Part shown: in pieces, positions 57,070-64,000 of the stretch
Layout: each line of letters begins with the position of its first letter
How positions within the stretch are numbered: position 1 is the stretch's first letter
NCBI RefSeq assembly: GCF_029784165.1
Contig: NC_073696.1
Location: forward strand, 263,902,760 to 263,966,759
Source: Wyeomyia smithii
Taxonomy: Eukaryota > Arthropoda > Insecta > Diptera > Culicidae
DNA: 64,000 bases
Reading direction: 5' to 3'
Notes under the pieces: generated by a model
Database searches by the model: none
What the model saw: only the letters and a program-made list of their open reading frames with translations
What the model was told of the DNA's origin: nothing
Program-made: the position numbers and the translations under genes

Positions 57070-57632
57070 TAAACTATTCATAGGTAACACTACCGTTTAT
57101 ATTTGGTGCGTCCTGGTCGTTATTGTAAAAATGATTATTTAGAAATAGATAAAAATTTCACACTAGTAGTAGTTGTGAAAATTCTCATAACTCTTATCTT
57201 CATCATCTTATAGTTCTGAAAAGAACCGATTTCATAATCTTCAGCTCGAAATGTAGCTACAGAATGCTGATGATCACACCACCACCGGTAGCATCGATTA
57301 TTTTGTAGGCCGCGTATAAAATTTGCTCTCCGCTGTGCCCTCCAGCAGCTGTGCCAGCAAAATATCCTGCAGCGTACAATGGTTATTATTGCTGTCGTGC
57401 GCAGAATACAGGTAACATGCTCCGCGGTGCCTGGAAGTTGACTCGTATGCAGCTCTCGTTTCTCAATGTCGCAAAGCTTCAACAGCTGCACTGCAGTCGC
57501 TATTGTGGAACAAACTAAACTGAAGCTGAATTTTCCACACACAATCTGTTGTATCGAGTTCAGCGTCGATTTTTACCATTAAGGCGTGGTCACGCAGCTT
57601 AGACAAAGACAAACAAACCAAAACAATTTGTT
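57070..57632 (-). pseudogene. Histone-gene-like shell, copy 2, with an RTE-like insert
   Basis: Paralogous to 56459-56866: same leader text, initiator TCAGTT (57518-57523), same 3' stem-loop GGTTCTTTTCAGAACT (57212-57227) and AAGAGTTATGAGAATTTTC after it; the TATA box is degraded (GATACAACAG). About 150 bp extra (about 57280-57430) separates the leader from the stem-loop; it contains ATAACCATTGTACGCTGCAG, nearly identical to the TLQEV-coding piece of the RTE element (7138-7165), so it is probably an RTE endonuclease fragment. Confidence 0.45.
57212..57227 (-). promoter_or_regulatory. Histone-type 3' stem-loop, copy 2
   Basis: Identical 16 nt to copy 1 although the flanks have diverged. Confidence 0.55.
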
Positions 57633-60535
57633 GAGTCAAAATATGTAGGCAGTGGAATTTATTTCGTCCATGTTATTGTTATCTGTGCTTGGGAAGCAAG
57701 CCAAGAACAAGGGAAATGTATGGGAAAGCTTGACCTTGGAACTTTTCACCTTTTTCCACCATTAAGCAGTAAAGCAACAATGTTGAACATAATATCAAAA
57801 AATTGTTACACATTTTATCTATCCACCGAAATATAAATGACTAAGATGCATTAAGTCGTACGCTTGCTATAACCGTTTGAAATCTGACGCAACATTTGCC
57901 AGTTTCATTTTCATTTTCACAAAGTGTAATCTAGTATAGAAAACAAAGACGTAGTCCTACGTCAAAAAAAAAAAAATCAGAAAAATTCGTGACACTTGAT
58001 AATAACTGAAATTATAATAAAACCAACTTAATTCTATTATTACCTTCCTTTCACTTATGTCTTTGAAAAACATTTTTCTTTATTGAAACTCAGACAAATG
58101 GAAGGAAGGTCAATCCTAAATCCGGCGCTGCCTATAAAGTATTCATATCATTTCAAGATCAACAACTTTGTCGAGAACTGCAAAGCAAATAGCGTGTAAA
58201 AGGAACTGACACTGTGGCGCTATCTATAGGGCTAAATCGCGAATTAAGTTAAGCAATAAATTGAACAACATGTCGCCGAAAAACCAAAAAAAAACCATTT
58301 TTTTTCCCAACGCCCAAGTCTTTAAGAGAGCGCAAGAGACTAGTGAAACTACCTGGGAAAGCTAGTACTAATCTCCATCTTTCGAGTGAAGATTGTTGTT
58401 TTTGCAGCTTTGCGATAAATTTTAGTTTGAAAAAGTGAATTTTTTTATTTAAAATGTAAAGTCCTATGAAAAGGTTACGAATTTGGCCAACGTATGCTTG
58501 GCAGAATGATGCATTTTTTTAATATAAAAAAATGCCTAGAACATAGCAGGCCTCTAGAATCACGTCAGAAAAAGTTATCTGGTATTTCGAGATTTTTAGA
58601 AATTTTAATTATGTCTGTGTATAAAACTACCTGTATGTGGTCTTGAAACTCAAGATAGAACCGAAGTGTCTTTACTAAAGTTTTCCTACATAAGAGTGTC
58701 TACAACTTTGCTGAAGACTTCGTTTTGATTTGAAAATTAAATAAAAAAAATAAAAATTTTGTCTCACTTTCAGGTAAATTAATCAAATACTTATTAAATG
58801 ACTTAATAAAACTTAAGAAATACTCAAAAGGCTGACGATCACATTTTTTGCGTTTTAAACCACTGTACACTGGCTTGTTTTATCCAGGAATGCATTTTAC
58901 ATGAAACTTATGGTAGCATTCGGACTCAAATGATAAAAATGATCATTAAAAACGTTAGAATATAAAAATATTTTATGGACAGTTTAAGAAAAAGTTTTTG
59001 GCATAAGTTATTTCAAGTCCTTAAAAAATTGTGATACTCGGCAGAAAACGACAAATTCACTTAATTTTATCAAGGAACAAAATTATTGAATTCACAAAGT
59101 TGTCACAAAAAAGTGTAATTCAGACATATTTTCAACTTATATATCTCTAAACTGTAAAGTGATAGAAGCTGTGTATCTTCTGTAAAGTTTAATGAAATTT
59201 CATGATCCACAACTTTGTCGGAAACTGTGAAGCTCTAGCGTGTAAGGGGAATCAGTGAGTACTGCGGCGTTATTGTTGTAGTCTAAACGCGAACTAAGCT
59301 AAGCATTCAAAGCATTCAAGCCCTAACTATACCAAGAAGCTTAGTAGAAAACCAATTACCCCTGAGGGTATTATTTTATTCTCGCTGGATTTTATCGATG
59401 GTTTGTTGATTTATCACTTTATTATTAGTTCTAGGCTCAGACTAGCAATGAATAGCACCAGCGTTATTCTAAAATATTTCAAAAGACCCTGTTTAACACC
59501 GTCAGGGCCAGAGCTACGCTACGAAGCTCGCATGTTGGCAAGTCCGTTGTGACAAGTGGGTGGTCATGGGCTCAAATCTTAGTAGAATCTGGCCATTCGA
59601 TATCAAAAGGATTCAGAAAGGGATTCTCTCCAGGTAAGCAGGTAATTTCTCAATAAGTGAAACTGCAAAAAGGTGATGAAAAAAGAAAATTAAGCGCGAA
59701 CAACGAGTAACGTTCGGATAATGCCACAAAATATAAGAAAACATTGGTCGCAGCAGAGTTTATTTGAATAAAAAAAAAAAAAACAGAAAATAATCCTCAA
59801 ATATGAAAATTCTCGATATTGAAATTTTGAAGAGGGGTCTGGTTGTTCAGTGATACGTAATTTAAAGGAAGGTAAGTCATATCGAACGTTACTTATTATT
59901 ACACGAGGGGGGAAGGGAGTCTGGAATCGTGATTTTTAGCATTACTTAATTTGTGCACTACCATTATCACCATTATGGCAAATTACAATTTCCTGAAGAG
60001 GTTTCAACTGGACGTCGCTCTGGCCAGTTTCATTTTAGAAGAAACTTATTTTTGTCGAGAGGTATTTGTCGGGGTTTTGTGGAATTCAACGTAAACGAAG
60101 GGTTGTAGGGTGCCAGAGAAATAACCCATGCTTAAGTCCGTTGACATCGGATGGCTTGAATACTACTAAGATTCAAACCCACGACTAGCAGCTTGCCAAA
60201 GAGAACTCTGTAACCTTGCAGTTACGAAGCCCTTCTGCTGGAGCAATAGGCTGCAGATAAGTGGCAGAAGTATCACGCTTGCAGAGTAGAACGACTATTA
60301 AAGGTAGTTTTTTACTTGATTTTTTTCCTAAATGGACGATGTAGCGACTGACTCCTGCGATTCCGGAGGGGGAGCCATATTCGTTCCACTTTTAAAGGTT
60401 CAAGGTTCTGCTAGTCGGAAAAGAAGCCACACGAGGTCCTTCAAGTGAAGCCATACCCATAAGTGTATCCAGGGACCCGGGTTGTATACTTTCGGCCCAA
60501 ATTTAAAGTATTGAATTCAATGTTAATTTGTTAGT
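57633..60535. other. AT-rich stretch without a gene; two copies of an interspersed repeat
   Basis: 58151-58255 and 59195-59305 share ACAACTTTGTCG, AACTG(C/T)(A/G)AAGC and TAGCGTGTAA, and later a CGCGAA(T/C)TAAG(T/C)TAAGCA end, in the same orientation. No coding region, RNA gene or element end was recognised elsewhere. Confidence 0.45.
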
Positions 60536-60543
60536 ACAGGTCT

Positions 60544-60607
60544 GACTCGATTATATACAGACTCGATTATATATTGACTCGATTATATATGATTCGATTA
60601 TATATAA
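60544..60607. repeat. Four tandem copies of a 16-bp unit GACTCGATTATATA
   Basis: GACTCGATTATATACA, GACTCGATTATATATT, GACTCGATTATATAT and GATTCGATTATATATA follow one another. Similar text occurs at the ends of some mosquito MITEs, but no second end is visible. Confidence 0.8.
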
Positions 60608-61299
60608 AATTGTATATAATATATAGAATCATTAAAAAAATATTTTTTTTTTCAATTTTAAATATAACTTACCTAAAGCAGCAATGTCGTACAGGGATCG
60701 CCCAAAAATACGTAACGCTTAGGGGGAGGTAAAGATTTTTGAAGATCTATACAGAGAGCGTTACCTAGAGGAAAGAGGGGGTCGAAAATAGTTTTTATTT
60801 ACGGTACGTATTTAATGGACGTTCCCTTCAGTCCAATATGACGTAACGCAACATTTTTTGACCCAAAACGTTAATTTTTGAACCACAATGTTTCAAGTAA
60901 AGTAAAGCTGATCTAAAACAGAAATATCGCGAGGGAACGTTTACAAATTATGTAACGCTCAGGAAACGGGGAAGAGTGTTGGGTTGGCAAAGTGTTGCAA
61001 CACATACGGAAAATTTAAACAAAAAGCATGGCAAAAGGGGAAAGGAGATCAACAATTATTATTCTTGCGTTACGTTATAAATAAGCGCTTCCTTATTGAT
61101 TATGAATCAAGTCCAAGTCCGTTCAAATGTTACATAACGCAAGCAGGGCTGAGGAAATTTTTTATGCCTGGTGTGCTGAGTATTGGAAACATGCTAGACA
61201 AAGTGGTGGGGGTTGATTCTGTGCCGAACACGCATCAGTATCGGACGTGTTTGGTGATCGCTCCGATAGAATATAAAACCAAAGACGTGTGAACAAGTG
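60608..61299. other. Repeat-like text with ACGTAACGC phrases; no gene
   Basis: Text around 60700-60990 repeats variants of TACGTAACGCTTAGGGGGAG, ending near the start of the I element. The 102-codon frame at 60984-61292 has no motif that I know. Confidence 0.4.
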
Positions 61300-61665
61300 T
61301 TGGCATTGTTTGCCTGGTCGAGTGAAATTAATCCGGGTTCAAGGTCGCGCCTTTGTGCAACTGTTTCGCATCGTGACTGCCAGCTGGTGCGTAAGCCGAT
61401 TTGGCTGCTGGCTGAATTGTGATACAGCAGTGGACGAGACAAAAAAAAGGAGAAAAAGAGGAAGCCATCAGTTGACAGTTGAGTTGTATCGCTGTGTGGA
61501 GTGATCTCACACCTGGCTCGCTGCTGGTGGCTGTTTGGTGCTGCTGTATTGGTGCTGCTGGCTGTAACGGCTGCAACTTTGAACGATCGGACAACCAACC
61601 TTACTGGAAGGGAGAAGTAAAAAGGTACGTGCTCTTGTCGGCGCTAGTGCGCTAGACTTAGCGGG

Positions 61666-63107
61666 ATGGATGTAGATCTCTCGCCTCCCGCGCCACCATC
61701 CCCGAACCCCTCTGACCCTGACCCTTCTGTTACCCCCTCCCCTGTTCATTCTTCAGTCCCCCCTCGCCCCAGGCTTTACCCAGACGGAGCCTAGGGCAGC
61801 TATGCTATCTATTTTCGGCCAAAGGCGGGACCGAAATCGAAACAGTTGAACCTCTTGCAGATTTCTAAAACCTGTCGAAGGAGTACAAGGGCGTGACCGA
61901 AATTTCCAAGGTCCGGCCTAACAAGCTCCGTGTCGTGGTCAGTAACCTGAAAGAGGCCAACGATATAGCTTGCTCTGAGCTCTTCACACGCGAGTATCGC
62001 GTTTACATACCCGCACGAGACGTGGAGATCGACGGTGTCATAACCGATTCGAGTCTGTCCGTCGAGTGTATTTTGCAAAGTGCTGAAGGGTGCTTCAAGA
62101 ATAGCACATGTCCCCATGTAAAGGTGCTCGACTGCAAGCAACAGCGGTCAGCATCGATCATCGGTGGCGAAACAGTATACACTCACTCAGACTCGTTTCG
62201 AGTTACGTTCGCCGGGTCAACGCTACCAAGCCACGTCTCGATCCACCGGGTTCGTCTCCCTGTGCGATTATATGTGCCTCGCGTCATGAACTGCCTGAAT
62301 TGTAAGCAGTTAGGCCACACCGCCGCCTACTGCTGCAATAAGGCACGTTGTGGCAAGTGTGGGGAGAATCATGCGGATGATTCCTGCAGTAAAAATGCTG
62401 AAAAATGCATTCACTGTGGGGAGAGTCAGCATGAGCTCTCGACATGTGCGGTGTACATGCAGCGCAGGGATAAAATAAAGAGGTCTCTCAAAGAGCGTTC
62501 GAAGCGTTCTTACGCTGAGATGCTGAAGAAGACCGTTACCACTTCTCCTATTACATCAAACCCTTATGATCTGTTGTCCTCTGATGAAACCGATTCTGAC
62601 GATTCACCAGCGGGAACATCTTACGCCAATCCTGGGGAGTCTAGAAAGAGGAAAAATATTTCCTCTCTTAAATTTCCCAGAAAAGGTCCTAAGATTTCTC
62701 AAAGTGAAATGAAAGTTACAAACAAACCAAACAGTGCTGCGGAAAAACCGAAGCAAACTGCTCCTGGGCTTGCAAATTTAAAGTCCCAGAAGGAGTTCCC
62801 AGCACTGCCAGGAACATCTAAAACCCCAGTTGTTCCTTTTGCACTCCCAGTTGATGAAACAAACTCTGGATTAGTGAAATTTTCTGACATTGTGGACTGG
62901 ATTTTTGGAACTTTCAATGTACCCGATCCAATTAAAATTTTTCTTACAGCATTCCTCCCAACAGTTAGATCATTTTTGAAGCAGTTGACTGCCCAATGGC
63001 CCCTCCTTGCAGCGATTCTATCTCTGTCCCTTGCAGCGATTCTATCTCTGTCTTACAGTGGAATTGTAGAAGTATTTTACCAAAAATTGATTCGTTTAAA
63101 GTTTTGA
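61666..63107 (+). pseudogene. I-clade ORF1 (Gag) with three zinc knuckles
   Basis: Binds element RNA in the ribonucleoprotein. Start at ATG 61666, opening MDVDLSPPAPPSPNPSDPDP, the Pro-rich N-terminus known for mosquito I-type Gags. A stop TAG at 61792-61794 (codon 43) and a one-base loss near 61870 break the frame; from 61893 it is open for 404 codons. Seen there: RPNKLRVVVSNLKEANDIAC; LFTREYRVYIPARDVEIDGV; RVTFAGSTLPSHVSI; knuckles CLNCKQLGHTAAYC (about 62292-62333), CGKCGENHADDSC (62349-62388, one residue short of CX2CX4HX4C) and CIHCGESQHELSTC (62407-62448); then KRSLKERSKRSYAEMLKK and a Ser/Lys-rich tail. The hydrophobic C-terminus LAAILSLSLAAILSLS comes from a 24-bp tandem duplication. 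Confidence 0.88.
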
Positions 63108-64000
63108 TAAATAAAAACAAATGCGATGCATTTTCCCTTTGTGAAACTTGGCTTACTTCAAATATTGATCTCAACTTCCATGATTTTGATATTATTCGCC
63201 TTGATCGAGACACCCCATATGGAGGAGTACTTTTAGGGATTAAAAAGTGCTATTCTTTCTATCGTAGTAACCTCCTCTCGATTCCAGGCATCGAAGTTGT
63301 CGCATGTCAAATGACAATACAAGGTAAAGAGCTTTGTATTGCCTCAATATATATTCCTCCCAGAGCACAGGTTGGGCAACGGTTGCTCTTTAATTTAATA
63401 GAACTTTTTCCCTCGCCACGTTTGATTTTGGGAGACTTCAACTCTCATGGCGTGGCTTGGGGTTCCCCTTACAATGATAACCGCTCCTCTTTAATCTATA
63501 ACCTTTGCGATGACTTCGACATGACTATTTTAAACAACGGTGAAATGACACGTATCCCGAAACCTCCAGCGCGCCCAAGCGCTTTGGATCTATCCTTATG
63601 TTCGACGTCGCTACGGTTGGATTGCACATGGAAGGTAATCTTCGTTCCTCACGGTAGCGACCATTTGCCTATTCTTATTTCAATTACTAGCGGGTCAACT
63701 CGCATGCGACCAATTGACATTCCGTATGACCTCACACGGAATGTGGATTGGAAGTTATACGAGGAAATGATTTCAAAATCGGTCGAGTCGATTCAACATC
63801 ATCCACCACTTTAAGAATACAACCTTCTCGTGGGCTTGATTCTCGACGCCGCGTTGCAAGCCCAAACGAAAAAATATCCCGGCGTAACGATCAAAGAACG
63901 GCCTCCCCCTCCGTGGTGGGATCAAGAGTGCTCCGATGTCTACACGCAAAGATCCGACGCGTTTTTGGCCTTCCAGAAGGGAGGTATACCAGGCGACTAT
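62996..64000 (+). pseudogene. I-clade ORF2, endonuclease portion (continues past the window)
   Basis: Starts at ATG 62996 inside ORF1: MAPPCSDSISVPCSDSISV, with the duplicated octapeptide, then LQWNCRSILPKIDSF (I-clade opening, catalytic Asn), FSLCETWLTSN (catalytic Glu), YGGVLLGIK, IASIYIPPRAQ, LILGDFNSHGVAWG (metal site) and HGSDHLPILISI (intact SDH). All endonuclease residues look intact. A TAA at 63812-63814 interrupts the frame, but the same frame continues (YNLLVGLILDAALQAQTKKY; PPPPWWDQECSDVYT) to the window end, so this is a single premature stop. The reverse transcriptase lies outside the window. Confidence 0.88.
63005..63052 (+). repeat. Perfect 24-bp tandem duplication in the ORF1/ORF2 overlap
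   Basis: 63005-63028 and 63029-63052 are identical (CCTTGCAGCGATTCTATCTC then TGTC). At 24 bp (8 codons) it leaves both overlapping frames open. Confidence 0.95.

Larger units (their letters stand above)
61300..64000 (+). mobile_element. I-clade non-LTR retrotransposon (MosquI-like), truncated by window edge
   Basis: 5' leader (about 61300-61665, GC-richer, with CAG/CTG-like repeats at 61510-61570), ORF1 Gag (61666-63107) and the start of ORF2 with an AP endonuclease (62996 to edge). ORF2 overlaps the end of ORF1 by 112 bp in another frame. Known: the I clade, including MosquI of Ae. aegypti, has such a CCHC Gag and an endonuclease-RT ORF2. The least decayed element of the window: one stop and one frameshift in ORF1, one stop in ORF2 so far. 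Confidence 0.85.

Noticed and set aside
57240..57440. Histone H3 or H2A coding remnant before the stem-loop
   Set aside because: Short look-alikes (e.g. LCAHDS..., GGGVI) do not align beyond a few residues, and the piece with ATAACCATTGTACGCTGCAG matches the RTE endonuclease better.
60984..61292. 102-codon frame upstream of the I element
   Set aside because: No motif, and it runs from repeat-like text into the element's leader.

Overview
Kind of organism. The window looks like a TE-rich mosquito genome, most likely Aedes (Ae. aegypti or a close relative). It is AT-rich and eukaryotic, with no operons. It holds a Feilai-type tRNA-derived SINE, several RTE-clade (JAM1-like) retrotransposon relics, an I-clade element with a three-knuckle Gag, a CR1/Jockey-type element, Tc1/mariner relics, and several short elements with inverted termini and target-site duplications. 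Genus is inferred from element types and remembered mosquito repeats, not from a search. I found no intact host gene; every recognisable coding stretch is transposon-derived, and all but the edge-truncated I element are clearly broken.

Layout. 1-3745: degenerate tandem and inverted repeats. 3757-4110: SINE with perfect 15-bp TSDs. 4308-8400: broken RTE element (minus strand). 9342-10293: internally deleted mariner-like element. 10915-12488: element with GGGGTAAG termini. 14010-15067: RTE relic split by a 682-bp insertion with 8-bp TSDs. 16143-17788: Helentron-like element E (reverse). 19765-21333: SINE, mariner and RT fragments. 21393-24830: second RTE element, carrying a 171-bp hAT-type MITE. 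25615-28385: Helentron-like element A and headless tandem copies. 28595-30146: Tc1-like element made of two inverted transposase halves. 30356-31254: mariner fragment and a TA-MITE. 31456-37737: Helentron-like copies B and C; C is broken by two inverted, apparently identical 941-bp elements (34114-36454) that have flipped the DNA between them. 37738-41420: mostly unique sequence. 41422-45330: CR1/Jockey-type element. 45345-46735: RTE relic. 47803-48777: 68-bp minisatellite. 48904-52403: hAT-like long-TIR element with Helentron-like copy D inside it. 52412-61290: largely unannotated, with two histone-gene-like shells (56459-57632). 61300-64000: I-clade retrotransposon running off the edge.

Main idea. 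The most interesting structure is a family, seen as A, B, C, D and a divergent sister E, with fixed ends and variable tandem-repeat contents. Its ends are a head with a short sub-terminal repeat, a (CA)n tract, and a tail hairpin complementary to the head repeat. This matches the layout of Helentron-associated (DINE-1/HINE-like) elements. No replication or coding gene for it is visible here, so the assignment rests on structure.
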